From positions 868,001 to 932,000 of the forward strand of contig OZ241880.1 of NCBI GenBank assembly GCA_965203505.1: DNA of 64,000 nucleotides, in the 5' to 3' direction. The stretch's first letter is position 1. Each line of letters opens with the position of its first letter. Below, in pieces: positions 29,529-38,531 of this stretch. Position numbers and translations under genes: made by a program. Source of the stretch: Bin127 sp965203505. Lineage in GTDB: Bacteria; Chloroflexota; Dehalococcoidia; Lucifugimonadales; Lucifugimonadaceae. The notes under the pieces are model-generated. The model was not told the DNA's origin and searched no databases. It saw nothing but the letters and a program-made list of their open reading frames with translations.

Positions 29529-31052
29529 ATGACCACCGCAGGGCAAGACATTGCTTCAGTGATCAAGCGTCAGATCGAGGAGTTCGGCGGCGAACTCACG
29601 ATGGTTGACGTCGGTACCGTTGTCGAAGCCGGAGACGGCATCGCTCGCATACACGGATTGGCGGGCGTTCGGCTAAACGAGATTCTCCAGTTTCCGAACG
29701 ACATTCTAGGACTCGCTCTGAACCTCGAAGAAGAGTCCGTCGGCGCTGTGATCATGGGCGACTACCTGCAGATCCGCGAAGGAGACGAGGTTCGCTCGAC
29801 CGGTCGCATCTTGGAGGTTCCCGTCGGGGATGCGCTACTGGGCCGAGTAGTTGATCCGCTGGGTAGAGCCTTGGATGGTCAACCTGCTCCCAACACGACC
29901 GACACGTTGCCCGTCGAAAAAATCGCACCAGGCGTTATCACACGCCAACCAGTCAATCAACCGGTGCAGTTCGGCCTAAAGGTAGTCGATGCCATGGTTC
30001 CCGTCGGCAGAGGCCAGCGCGAACTCATAATCGGTGACCGCTCGACTGGTAAGACGTCCCTATGCGTCGACGCAATCATCAACCAGCGCGACTCCGACAT
30101 GATCGGCGTTTACGTGGCGATCGGTCAGAAAGCGTCCAAAGTAGCGGGAACTGTCCAGCGGCTCGCCGATCAGGGCGCACTCGACAACACGGTCATAGTC
30201 GCCGCCAACGCTTCCGACCCCGCGCCGACGCAGTTCCTAGCGCCATACGCCGGATGTGCAATGGCCGAGTACTTTATGGAGCAGGGACGCGACGTGCTCA
30301 TCGTCTACGATGACCTCTCCAAACATGCATGGGCGTACCGCCAGATGTCACTGCTCTTGCGTCGCCCCCCAGGACGTGAAGCGTACCCCGGCGACGTGTT
30401 TTATCTCCACTCTCGACTGCTCGAACGCGCGGCGCGCATGGCGCCTGAATATGGAGGAGGTTCGATCACGGCTCTGCCGATCATCGAGACGCTCGCCGGA
30501 GACGTCTCTGCGTACATCCCCACCAACGTGATCTCGATCACCGACGGTCAGTTGTTCTTGGAACCTGACCTCTTCAACGCTGGCATCAGGCCCGCGGTCA
30601 ACTCCGGGATCTCGGTGACCCGCGTGGGTTCTTCCGCTCAGCGAGGCGGTATGAAGTCAGTTGCCGGAAGCCTCAAAACAGAGATGGCACAGTTCGACTC
30701 GCTGGCGACGTTTGCCCAGTTCGGCGCTGAGGACTTGGATCCGGTGACACGTCGTCAATTGGCACGCGGCGAGCGGTTCCGCGAGCTTCTGAAGCAGGAC
30801 GAGAACGCGCCAGTTTCATACGAGAACATGGTCGCACTTTTCCACATCGCGAACGAAGGCGCACTCGACGATGTACCGGTGGAACGAGTGCGTGATTTCG
30901 AATCTCAGTGGTACGACTACATGGCGGCGAACTTGCCAGAATTGCTGGCCGAGATCAACGATTCCGGCGATCTATCTGATGAGGCGGGAGAGCGTTTGAT
31001 GGAAGCTGCGAGCGCTTTCAAGCAAACCGCCGATCTCGCGGCTACAGCTTAG
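29529..31052 (+). CDS. atpA: ATP synthase F1 subunit alpha
   Basis: 507-residue non-catalytic nucleotide-binding subunit. Walker A is GDRSTGKTSL, and the family signature PAVNSGISVTRVGSSAQ and the catalytic Arg region are present. The first residues (IASVIKRQIEEFG) are the delta-binding helix. Start ATG 29529 follows GGAAAGG. Normal length. Confidence 0.98.
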   Translation: MTTAGQDIASVIKRQIEEFGGELTMVDVGTVVEAGDGIARIHGLAGVRLNEILQFPNDILGLALNLEEESVGAVIMGDYLQIREGDEVRSTGRILEVPVGDALLGRVVDPLGRALDGQPAPNTTDTLPVEKIAPGVITRQPVNQPVQFGLKVVDAMVPVGRGQRELIIGDRSTGKTSLCVDAIINQRDSDMIGVYVAIGQKASKVAGTVQRLADQGALDNTVIVAANASDPAPTQFLAPYAGCAMAEYFMEQGRDVLIVYDDLSKHAWAYRQMSLLLRRPPGREAYPGDVFYLHSRLLERAARMAPEYGGGSITALPIIETLAGDVSAYIPTNVISITDGQLFLEPDLFNAGIRPAVNSGISVTRVGSSAQRGGMKSVAGSLKTEMAQFDSLATFAQFGAEDLDPVTRRQLARGERFRELLKQDENAPVSYENMVALFHIANEGALDDVPVERVRDFESQWYDYMAANLPELLAEINDSGDLSDEAGERLMEAASAFKQTADLAATA

Positions 31053-31075
31053 TGTGAGGATCCGTTGGCGACAAT

Positions 31076-31948
31076 ATGCCTAGCCTGAAGGACATACGCG
31101 ACCGCATCAGGTCGGTCAGCAACACTGCGAAGATAACGAGCGCGATGCAGTTGATCGCCGCGTCGCGGATGCAGCGTGCCCAGCAGATGGTGCGCAACGG
31201 TCGTCCGTACGCTGACCAGATGCGTGAGGTTTTGTCGCACTTGACGATGCGATTGACCGAAGACGACGAGACGCTGGACCCGCTCCTGCAGCGACGTCCC
31301 AACAATCGGGAGCTTCTGGTGTTGATCACTCCTGACCGCGGTTTGGCGGGAGCACTGGTCGGTAACATCCTACGCTTGGCGGCGCAGGAATTCACATCTT
31401 CAGATGTCCCGATCGACACCGTCGGGATCGGACGTAAAGGCGAGCGGTTCGTCGCCCGCACGGGGCAGTCGTTGATCGCGACATTCTCGGTAGGTGACCG
31501 GCCCGCGCTGGCGGACACGCTCGATATCTCATCGTTTGTCATCGACCGATACCGTGACGGAGATGCAGACACGGTCAAGATGATCTATGCGCAATTCGTG
31601 AATACCGCGGTGCAAAAGCCGATAAATCAACAGCTGTTGCCGATTGAGACGGAGGTTTCTGAATCGGACGATGGGCCGGTGATGTACCTCGACTACATCT
31701 ACGAGCCATCGCCGGCGGAGGTGCTTGCGGAGATCGCACCGAGATACATCGAAACTCAGGTGTATCACGCAATCTTGGAGGCGCAGGCCAGCGAACACTC
31801 CGCGCGGATGATTGCGATGCAGAACGCGACGGACAACGCCAACGAATTGATCGACGAGCTGACGCTCGATCTGAACAAGGCACGACAAGAATCGATTACT
31901 GGTGAGCTGCTGGATATTGTCGGCGGCGTTGCCGGTGTCCAAGGTTAA
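31076..31948 (+). CDS. atpG: ATP synthase F1 subunit gamma
   Basis: 290-residue central rotor shaft. The N-terminal helix PSLKDIRDRIRSVSNTAKIT and C-terminal helix MIAMQNATDNANELIDELTL are the coiled-coil axle signatures; TPDRGLAGAL marks the Rossmann-like middle. It starts 24 bp after atpA. Confidence 0.97.
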   Translation: MPSLKDIRDRIRSVSNTAKITSAMQLIAASRMQRAQQMVRNGRPYADQMREVLSHLTMRLTEDDETLDPLLQRRPNNRELLVLITPDRGLAGALVGNILRLAAQEFTSSDVPIDTVGIGRKGERFVARTGQSLIATFSVGDRPALADTLDISSFVIDRYRDGDADTVKMIYAQFVNTAVQKPINQQLLPIETEVSESDDGPVMYLDYIYEPSPAEVLAEIAPRYIETQVYHAILEAQASEHSARMIAMQNATDNANELIDELTLDLNKARQESITGELLDIVGGVAGVQG

Positions 31949-31973
31949 TGAACGAAATAGGAGCCGGACGCAA

Positions 31974-33389
31974 ATGGCACAAGGTAGCAAAGGCAAAGTA
32001 GTCCAGGTAATCGGCACGGTGGTGGACGTCGAATTCCCGCCGGACGACCTTCCAGAGATCTACAACGGACTAGAGCTTGACGTTGATGGTGAGCGTTTGG
32101 TCCTAGAGGTTGAGCAACACGTCGGCAACAACTGGGCGCGATGTCTCGCACTCGGAACGACGGATGGTCTGGCGCGCGGCGTGGAATGCATCGACACTGG
32201 TCAACCGGTCGCAGTTCCCGTCGGCGAAAACTCGCTGGGCAGAATCTTCAACGTTCTTGGCGACGCGATCGACGGCGGAGATCAAGTCCCTGCAGATGCG
32301 GACCGATTGCCGATCCACCGACAGCCACCAACGTTCGCGGAACAGTCGGGTACTACCGAGATTCTCGAGACTGGCATCAAAGTCCTCGACCTCATCACCC
32401 CGTTCCCCAGGGGAGGCAAGGTCGGGGCATACGGAGGCGCGGGAGTCGGTAAGACCGTAATCATCACGGAGTTAATCCGCAACATCGCACAGGAACACTC
32501 AGGCGTTTCAGTATTCGCGGGCGTTGGCGAACGCTCGCGCGAAGGCAACGACCTCTGGCATGAGATGCACGAATCAGGTGTCGTGGGATCAACCGCTCTA
32601 GTGTTCGGGCAGATGAACGAGCCGCCCGGGACGCGCGCGCGCATCGCTCTTACAGGGTTAACGATGGCGGAGTACTTCCGCGACGAGCGCGGACAGGACG
32701 TGCTTCTCTTCGTAGACAACGTTTACCGCTACATCTTGGCCGGGATGGAAGTTTCAGCGCTGCTCGGCAGAATGCCGTCTGCAGTCGGTTACCAGCCGAC
32801 TCTTTCGACCGAAATTGGCGATTTGATGGAGCGAATCACGTCGACGGCGGCGGGTTCGATCACCTCGTTCCAAGCAGTCTACGTCCCAGCCGACGACTAC
32901 ACGGATCCCGGCATCGTGACGACGTTCGGTCACTTGGACGCGAACGTTTCGCTTGAACGTTCGCTCGCGGCGCAAGCGCTGTTCCCGGCGGTTGACCCGT
33001 TGGCGTCGAACTCCAGAATCTTGGAACCAGCGGTAGTCGGACAAGACCACTACGATGCCGCGTTCGGCGTGAAGCGGGTGCTCCAGCGTTACAAGGACCT
33101 GCAAGACGTCATTGCCATCCTCGGTATTGAAGAGTTGTCAGACGAAGACCAGTTGACGGTGGCGAGAGCGCGCAAGATCCAGCGTTTCTTGACTCAGCCG
33201 TTCTTCGTGGGTGAAGTCTTCACCGGACTCCCCGGCAAGTACGTGAGCCTAGAAGACACAGTAAAAGGCTTCTTGGAGATTCTTGACGGTAAGCACGACG
33301 ACCTCCCGGAACAGGCTTTCTACATGGTTGGCACGATCGAAGATGCCGTTACTAAAGGTCGCGAGATGCAGGAACAGGTGGCTGCTTAG
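31974..33389 (+). CDS. atpD: ATP synthase F1 subunit beta
   Basis: 471-residue catalytic subunit. Walker A is GGAGVGKTV, the catalytic Glu lies in AGVGERSREGNDL, and DNVYRYI is Walker B (Tyr replaces the more usual Phe of DNIFRF). The DELSEED-type lever reads IEELSDEDQLTV. ATG 31974 was chosen for its AGGAG and the conserved N-terminus MAQGSKGKVVQVIGTVVDVEF; the upstream open frame overlaps atpG and is not family-like. Confidence 0.98.
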   Translation: MAQGSKGKVVQVIGTVVDVEFPPDDLPEIYNGLELDVDGERLVLEVEQHVGNNWARCLALGTTDGLARGVECIDTGQPVAVPVGENSLGRIFNVLGDAIDGGDQVPADADRLPIHRQPPTFAEQSGTTEILETGIKVLDLITPFPRGGKVGAYGGAGVGKTVIITELIRNIAQEHSGVSVFAGVGERSREGNDLWHEMHESGVVGSTALVFGQMNEPPGTRARIALTGLTMAEYFRDERGQDVLLFVDNVYRYILAGMEVSALLGRMPSAVGYQPTLSTEIGDLMERITSTAAGSITSFQAVYVPADDYTDPGIVTTFGHLDANVSLERSLAAQALFPAVDPLASNSRILEPAVVGQDHYDAAFGVKRVLQRYKDLQDVIAILGIEELSDEDQLTVARARKIQRFLTQPFFVGEVFTGLPGKYVSLEDTVKGFLEILDGKHDDLPEQAFYMVGTIEDAVTKGREMQEQVAA

Positions 33390-33436
33390 ACGCCAACGAA
33401 CCCCAGATCGCTTACTCAGGAGATACATAGAGAGCC

Positions 33437-33853
33437 ATGGCACGGATGAGCCTCAACATAGTGACCGCCGAACGCGAGACTTATTCGGGCGGCGTTGACT
33501 ACGTGACGGCTCCAGGTGCAGATGGCGAATTGACGGTTCTGCCGTCGCATGCTGCGTTGATGACAACGCTAGTTCCGGGCGAGATGCGTTTCGGCGTTAG
33601 TGGTGAGGAGCAAGCGATCATAGTTACGGGCGGCTTTATGGAGGTATTGGCTGACAACGTGACAGTGCTCGCGGACGCTGCTGAGCGAGAGGATGAGATC
33701 GACGAGGCGCGGGCAGAGGAAGCTGTCAGACGAGCCCAAGAGCGAATCGATACGCACGGTTCGGATCTGGACATGGAGCGTGCTCTAGCTTCGCTGAGGC
33801 GAGCTCAGATCAGACTGCGTTTCTCAAGACGTCGCGGCCAACGCAACCGCTAA
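33437..33853 (+). CDS. atpC: ATP synthase F1 subunit epsilon
   Basis: 138-residue rotor subunit that couples F1 to the c-ring and can inhibit hydrolysis. Typical segments are LNIVTAERETYSGGVDYVTAPGADGELTVLPSHAAL and VTGGFMEVLADNVTVLADAAE, followed by the C-terminal helical hairpin (residues 85-138), which is strongly basic at its end. It is the last gene of the atp operon and overlaps the convergent excalibur gene by 4 bp. Confidence 0.96.
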   Translation: MARMSLNIVTAERETYSGGVDYVTAPGADGELTVLPSHAALMTTLVPGEMRFGVSGEEQAIIVTGGFMEVLADNVTVLADAAEREDEIDEARAEEAVRRAQERIDTHGSDLDMERALASLRRAQIRLRFSRRRGQRNR

Positions 33854-34539
33854 CGACTCTCTGGTTGCGGCGCGCCCCGCAACGCTTCGCACGGGATGCC
33901 GTTGTTGTCACCGTCGAGACGGTGAGGGTCCGATTCCGGTCCGCCTGCCTGAACGAAAAACGTATTGGCTTCTGCCCAAGTGTCGAAATCGTTGCAGTCC
34001 CGATCGAAATCGCTTTGCGTTTCGGCCTTCCAGATCCGGTTCAATCTCGATAAGACTCGGTTGATTTCGTCGAGAGGTGGTACCGCTTCGCAAGGTCGCC
34101 CGTCTAGATCGCGGTCTAACCCGTACCGGTTTTGCCCGGGAGTTTCGTACATTTCGAAAAAGTACTCAGCTTCATCGCGGTGTTGAAAATCGTCGCATAC
34201 GACGTCGAAATCTTCGGATGGATGTTGGCTGCGCGGCATCAACCCCTCGCAAGGGATACCGTTGCCGTTCGAATCCAGGATCCGGTATTCCAGAGAGTTT
34301 TCGTCCAGTTCGGCGACGTGGTGCACTACCGACTCCCATGTCGTGAAATCGTCGCAAGTCATCACCTCGGGTGCAACCACATCGGCACCCAGATTGGGTT
34401 GTACCGTGAGAATCGACAACGTTGCTGCGACGACCAATGCGGCAACCCCCAAGGCTATGCAGAAGATCCCTACGAACCGTTGAAGTTCCCAGCGGGTAGA
34501 ACGTGTGCTTTGAAATTTCGATTTTAGGAACTGGATCAA
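33850..34539 (-). CDS. Membrane-anchored protein with three excalibur calcium-binding motifs
   Basis: 229 residues starting at TTG 34539. One N-terminal transmembrane helix (FVGIFCIALGVAALVVAATLSIL) places the rest outside. Three repeats of about 50-60 residues follow, each with a CDDF/CNDF opening and an excalibur-type loop ending in Pro-Cys-Glu: LDSNGNGIPCE, LDRDLDGRPCE and LDGDNNGIPCE. These DxDxDG-like loops bind Ca2+ and the paired cysteines likely bridge. Function unknown; excalibur domains often accompany secreted nucleases, but no nuclease domain is present here. Confidence 0.85.
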   Translation of the reverse strand: MIQFLKSKFQSTRSTRWELQRFVGIFCIALGVAALVVAATLSILTVQPNLGADVVAPEVMTCDDFTTWESVVHHVAELDENSLEYRILDSNGNGIPCEGLMPRSQHPSEDFDVVCDDFQHRDEAEYFFEMYETPGQNRYGLDRDLDGRPCEAVPPLDEINRVLSRLNRIWKAETQSDFDRDCNDFDTWAEANTFFVQAGGPESDPHRLDGDNNGIPCEALRGAPQPESR

Positions 34540-34771
34540 AGTTTGCGGAAATTGCTCAAACTACACATTGGTGGCGCGAAAGCGCAATCGTTCGACTAAA
34601 CGCGGATGGGACCACCACGATTCCATCGCTATAGTAACCCTCAACAAACTAAGTTATCACAGTTAAGATCGTATCCGCCGCATTGTTATTGATTCGACGT
34701 TCAGCAGTTACGATTGTTGGAGGCTACTCGACACTGCCGGACATCGGAAACCGAATGGACGCAAGAAACTC

Positions 34772-35941
34772 ATGAAGATCACCGATATCGACGTTTTCAG
34801 GATGCGCACCCCAGTACACAAGACGGCCGGAACCAATTGGATGTTCGTCCGCATCACCGCAGACACAGGCGATTACGGTTGGGGCGAAGCAAGCACGCAG
34901 TACAAGGACGCTGGCGTTGCAGCTGAGATCGGTGAGTTTGCTAAATTCTTGGTCGGTAAAGATCCGTTCCAGATCGAACACATCTGGACATCGCTATACC
35001 GGCGAGTGACGTGGACAGGGGGAGCGGTGACGATGAGCGCGATCAGCGGGATCGACCTCGCGTTGAACGATTTGAAGGCCAAAGCCCTCGGGATACCGGT
35101 TTATGAACTGTTGGGTGGTAAGGTGCGCGACGATATCCGAGCGTACGCCAACGGCTGGTTTGATCCGAACGACGGTGACTGGCTCGGAGGTGGCGCCGTT
35201 ACGGTCGACGATCATCGTCGACGATCTGGGGAGTTGGTTGCCGACGGATGGCGAGCCATGAAGTTTTATCCCTTCAAAGGTGCACAGGTGATCACACCAG
35301 AGCGAATGGAGGAAGCGGTAGAGCTTGTCGCGGCGGTTCGCGATACGGTAGGTCCGTCGGTCGAGGTTGCGGTGGATGTGCGTGGGCGGTTGGATATCTG
35401 GAGCGCGCGGCGGGCAGCTCGGGCGATTGAGGAGTACAACATCGCGTGGTTAGAGGAACCGATCCTTTGGGACAACATCGATGCGCTTGCGGCATTGGCT
35501 AAAGACGTTAACATCCCGATTTCGACGGGTGAGCAGTTGTACAACCGGTGGGATTTCAGGCCATTGATCGAATCGAATGCCGCCAGCATCATCCAACCGG
35601 ATATTTGTCACGCTGGCGGCATCACGGAGTTGCGGAAGATCGCAACATCGGCTGAGACTTACTACGTTTCGGTAGCACCTCACAATTCAAACGGTCCGAT
35701 CTCTACCGTGGCCAGCCTGCATCTCGATCTAGTGATGCCGAACGCTTTCATGCAAGAGATCTTCGTCAGTTTCATGAAGGCGTATGAGGCGGTCCTGACC
35801 AATATGATTCCGATTGCCGATGGTCACGCTACTGTCCCGGATGGACCCGGATGGGGCACTGAGATCGACGTTGACGCGTTGAGCGAGTTTCCGCCGTGCG
35901 AATATGTGACCGTTGAAAGCGAGCCGTATTTGGCATTTTGA
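34772..35941 (+). CDS. Enolase-superfamily (MR/MLE) sugar-acid dehydratase
   Basis: 389 residues, mandelate racemase/galactonate dehydratase type. The N-terminal capping domain opens KITDIDVFRMRTP; the barrel carries metal ligands Asp in VAVDVRGR, Glu in WLEEPI and Glu in ISTGEQ, and the catalytic His in VAPHNSNGP. This pattern fits acid-sugar dehydratases (galactonate/mannonate-like) that make 2-keto-3-deoxy acids; the exact sugar cannot be read. It is preceded by a 230-bp gap with AT-rich sequence near 34640-34700, a likely promoter zone. An FAH-family gene at 43.4 kb could act on downstream products. Confidence 0.9.
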   Translation: MKITDIDVFRMRTPVHKTAGTNWMFVRITADTGDYGWGEASTQYKDAGVAAEIGEFAKFLVGKDPFQIEHIWTSLYRRVTWTGGAVTMSAISGIDLALNDLKAKALGIPVYELLGGKVRDDIRAYANGWFDPNDGDWLGGGAVTVDDHRRRSGELVADGWRAMKFYPFKGAQVITPERMEEAVELVAAVRDTVGPSVEVAVDVRGRLDIWSARRAARAIEEYNIAWLEEPILWDNIDALAALAKDVNIPISTGEQLYNRWDFRPLIESNAASIIQPDICHAGGITELRKIATSAETYYVSVAPHNSNGPISTVASLHLDLVMPNAFMQEIFVSFMKAYEAVLTNMIPIADGHATVPDGPGWGTEIDVDALSEFPPCEYVTVESEPYLAF

Positions 35942-36026
35942 ACCTGACGAAACGGTTGAATCGGGTGCTCGTTGCGAGTGCAACACGATCTATCTGGGTG
36001 CCCGCGAAACTCGAGGACTCGCAACG

Positions 36027-36326
36027 ATGCACATAGCCGCAGCACAAGTCACCCTGCATATCCATGCATCGTCGTCCTTGAAGGACAAAAGGAGGGTGGT
36101 GCACTCGGTGGTCTCCAGGTTGAGGAACAAGCATTCGGTTTCGGCCGCCGAGATCGGAGCGAATGATTCGTGGCGCTCGGCGAAAATCGGGATATCGATC
36201 GTAAGTGGCGATATGCGTACTGCGGACCAGATTCTCGAGCGGGCGCTCGCGTTTGTTGAGCGGGCGGCTCCTGAAGCGGAGGTGGTTGACGTGGAGACTG
36301 ATGCTTGGACGTTCGACGACATTTAG
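36027..36326 (+). CDS. DUF503 (YlxP-like) protein
   Basis: 99-residue DUF503 protein. Signatures are LHIHASSSLKDKRRVVHSVVSRLRNKHSVSAAEIGANDSWRSAKIGI and a C-terminal acidic stretch. In many bacteria it is encoded near infB/rbfA and thought to aid ribosome maturation; here it follows the dehydratase. ATG 36027 starts the conserved domain; upstream codons in the same frame are not family-like. Confidence 0.85.
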   Translation: MHIAAAQVTLHIHASSSLKDKRRVVHSVVSRLRNKHSVSAAEIGANDSWRSAKIGISIVSGDMRTADQILERALAFVERAAPEAEVVDVETDAWTFDDI

Positions 36327-36369
36327 GCGATATGCCCGCTACTGCGGTAACAAAACCCAACAAAGTAAA

Positions 36370-36435
36370 CGGCCCGGCAACCCTAGGGTAGCCGAGCCGC
36401 CTGTTCGAGTTCAATTCGGGCTTTAACCAAGCCCG
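36370..36435 (-). terminator. Two hairpins between convergent DUF503 and zinc-ribbon genes
   Basis: One hairpin pairs CGGCCCGGC with GCCGAGCCG (about 36370-36400) around a CCCTAGGG core. A second pairs CGGGCTT with AAGCCCG (36417-36434) with a short GGTT-side loop. Neither has a long U-run, but their position after two convergent genes fits bidirectional termination. Confidence 0.4.
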
Positions 36436-36448
36436 ACTAGATGAACCA

Positions 36449-36634
36449 TCAAGCCGCTTTGACGGCAGCGATACGTTCTCGCTGCAGATCTTGCAGGATC
36501 TCGCGTGCCTGCGCCGGGCTGATGATGCGAGTGCACTGGATGCACTTGAGCATGATCCCGTCCAGTCCACGGCCGAACTGAACGTCGCCCTGGCATGATG
36601 GGCATCTGCGGGGGAAGATCGTAGTCTGCTTCAT
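36449..36634 (-). CDS. Small zinc-ribbon protein (paralogue 1)
   Basis: 61 residues with a Cys-Pro-x-Cys ... Cys-x2-Cys zinc ribbon (RCPSCQGDVQFGRGLDGIMLKCIQC) followed by an amphipathic helix SPAQAREILQDLQRERIAA. ATG 36634 has GGAG 9 nt upstream and aligns with the start of its paralogue at 36933; an in-frame ATG at 36649 is also possible. Function unknown; perhaps a nucleic-acid or protein adaptor. Confidence 0.65.
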   Translation of the reverse strand: MKQTTIFPRRCPSCQGDVQFGRGLDGIMLKCIQCTRIISPAQAREILQDLQRERIAAVKAA

Positions 36635-36693
36635 TTCGCTGGTCTCCATTGTTGAGATTGCATATGTGTTGGTTGGGATTGATGGCTAGAACC

Positions 36694-36721
36694 AAAAAGC
36701 CCCGATTCTGGACCGGGGCTT
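36694..36721 (-). terminator. Rho-independent terminator of zinc-ribbon paralogue 2
   Basis: AAGCCCCG (36697-36704) and CGGGGCTT (36714-36721) form a perfect 8-bp stem with a 9-nt loop. On the minus strand it is followed by TTTTT. It lies 50 bp after the stop of the gene at 36772-36933, so the two paralogues are separate transcription units. Confidence 0.8.
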
Positions 36722-36771
36722 CAATTGGGAATGCGTTTGGTATATCGCTCCGCTTTCAATCACCCCGGTCG

Positions 36772-36933
36772 TCAGGCTGCCGGCTGTTCCATTCGAGTTA
36801 GCAGCTCTCTTGCCTGATGACGGTCGATAAGTCTCGTGCACTGCAGACACTTGAGTGTCGGCCCTTCGAGCCTGATGGCGAACAGGATGTCGCCTTGGCA
36901 ATGTGGGCAACGTTTTTCGTAAATGATCGTCAT
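36772..36933 (-). CDS. Very small zinc-ribbon protein (paralogue 2)
   Basis: A 53-residue protein. It reads MTIIYEKRCPHCQGDILF, then LKCLQCTRLIDRHQARELL, clearly parallel to the 61-residue neighbour (same Cys spacing, same LKC-x-QCTR-I and QARE-L segments). An immediate downstream terminator and divergence from hspR support it as a real gene. No strong Shine-Dalgarno is seen. Function unknown. Confidence 0.6.
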   Translation of the reverse strand: MTIIYEKRCPHCQGDILFAIRLEGPTLKCLQCTRLIDRHQARELLTRMEQPAA

Positions 36934-37156
36934 CTCTTTGTCTGGAAGCCTCTCGTTCCTTCTTGGTCGTTCGCTTTGTCTGCCTGTTTCCGTGTCGGTT
37001 TTCTACGGAAATGGTCTCGTCAGCGATGCAGTTTTTCGCCAGTTCCAAACTTTTTAACTCATCACCGTAGGTCTTGTCAAGCACAATTGGGCAGAATTCG
37101 TAATTTTCTTCGGCAATTGATGTCGGATTTTCGGTTGAATGGTGGAATTCGTCGAC

Positions 37157-37223
37157 GTTGATACAAAGCGTGTCATGTATGTTACTATGAAATTGAAAAC
37201 GAATCAAGTGCTTGGTGAACAAG
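37157..37223 (+). promoter_or_regulatory. Putative hspR-grpE-dnaK promoter and operator
   Basis: TTGATA (37158-37163) and TACTAT (37183-37188) form a loose promoter with a 19-bp spacer. Downstream lies CAAGTGCTTG and then CTTGGTGAACAAG (37211-37223), inverted CTTG/CAAG half-sites like those of the HAIR element bound by HspR, although the spacing is shorter than the canonical CTTGAGT-n7-ACTCAAG. Confidence 0.35.
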
Positions 37224-37263
37224 AATTGGGTGGAGGTGGTGTTACCCCATCGTTGGAGCTAGT

Positions 37264-37791
37264 GTGACACAGAGATACGACGAACAAGAAACGGCGGATG
37301 CAGGTTCGACGATACCCAACGCCGACGCTTTTCTGCGTCTTGTGAACAAGATCGCTGCCGAAGCCGCGCGGCGCGAAGTTGCACGTCGAACGGAAGAGGC
37401 TCAACAGAGTCGCGCACGTCGCAGGGTGCGAGTTCGAATCGGCGGAAGGGCCGATGCGTTGTACATCATCAGCGTTGCTGCCCAACTCGCTGACATGCAC
37501 CCGCAGACGTTGCGCAAATACGATCGTGAAGGGCTGGTAAGCCCTTCGCGAACCCAAGGAAGCCGCCGATTGTACTCGGAAGAGGACCTTGAGCGGCTGC
37601 AGATTGTGCGTCGGTTGTCGGAAGACTTGGGGCTGAACCTGAGCGGCGTAGGGCTTGTGTTGGAGCTGGTTCAACATATGCGGGGGATGTTGGAGGTTCT
37701 CGAACAGAGCGAAGATCTCGCGAATTCGCCTTCCGCGAAAGCTGTCGCGGATGAAATCAAAGTGATCCTGCACTACTTGGGGGTGGAGTGA
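37264..37791 (+). CDS. hspR: MerR-family heat-shock repressor HspR-like
   Basis: 175 residues. The MerR winged helix is at about 67-135: YIISVAAQLADMHPQTLRKYDREGLV and SRRLYSEEDLERLQIVRRLSEDLG, closely HspR-like. A 65-residue basic extension precedes it. HspR usually represses dnaK operons with DnaK as co-repressor; here it is the first gene, directly before grpE and dnaK, so autoregulation of the whole operon is likely. Start GTG 37264 follows GGAG by 5 nt. Confidence 0.88.
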   Translation: MTQRYDEQETADAGSTIPNADAFLRLVNKIAAEAARREVARRTEEAQQSRARRRVRVRIGGRADALYIISVAAQLADMHPQTLRKYDREGLVSPSRTQGSRRLYSEEDLERLQIVRRLSEDLGLNLSGVGLVLELVQHMRGMLEVLEQSEDLANSPSAKAVADEIKVILHYLGVE

Positions 37792-38453
37792 TGTGGCTCG
37801 CTCGGCCAAGAATGAACGGTCGATGGGGACGTAGGACGTGGCGCCCAGGACATCGTCCTTCGAAGGCGGGTAGATCGATTGGATCTCAACGACAGTACAT
37901 TGAACGATGCAACGATCTCCAATCACAACTAACCGCATCTCGTGCTCAAAACGAGCAATTTGAGCTCGAACTCAACGAAAATCGTAAACGGTTCGACGAT
38001 TTGGAATCTGCAACGCGTCGTCTTCAGTCCGACTTGAAGAGGGCTTACGACGACGCTCAACGAAACAAGCGGATGCTCGAAGAGCGTCAAAAACAAGCTG
38101 CTGAGCGTGCCCGCATGGACGTAGCGAAGCGCATAATGACGGTCGCCGACGAGTTCTCGACCGCGATCGAACTGGCGCAACAGCAAAACATCGACTCGCA
38201 GTGGTTCGTGGGTTTCAAGGCGATGGCGGAAAAAATCGACAAAAGTTTGGAGGAAGCCGGGTACCGACGATTTGAGTCTCTTGGCGAGGAGATGGACCCG
38301 ACGAGGCATGAGGCACTAGCCACCATGCCGACATCCGCCGATCTCGTCGGCAAGATCGTGCAGGTAGTCGAAGCGGGGTACGAAGATACAAAAACAACGA
38401 AAATCGTACGCGTCGCGAAAGTCTTGGTCGGCAGGCCAACCGACGACGCGTAA
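37791..38453 (+). CDS. grpE: Nucleotide exchange factor GrpE
   Basis: About 220 residues. A long coiled coil (residues 35-115) is followed by the C-terminal beta domain: MDPTRHEALATMPTSADLVGKIVQVVEAGYEDTKT and VRVAKVLVG are the GrpE signature. GrpE releases ADP from DnaK. The start overlaps the hspR stop (ATG 37791 or GTG 37788). The first 30 residues are unusually basic and Trp/Arg-rich, unlike typical acidic GrpE N-termini, so the true start could be later. Confidence 0.92.
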   Translation: MWLARPRMNGRWGRRTWRPGHRPSKAGRSIGSQRQYIERCNDLQSQLTASRAQNEQFELELNENRKRFDDLESATRRLQSDLKRAYDDAQRNKRMLEERQKQAAERARMDVAKRIMTVADEFSTAIELAQQQNIDSQWFVGFKAMAEKIDKSLEEAGYRRFESLGEEMDPTRHEALATMPTSADLVGKIVQVVEAGYEDTKTTKIVRVAKVLVGRPTDDA

Positions 38454-38531
38454 TAGGAACCCGTAACCAACACAACGGTGAAACGAACTGCACCAGATCG
38501 AACTGGTGCAAAGAAAGGTAAGAAAAACCAA

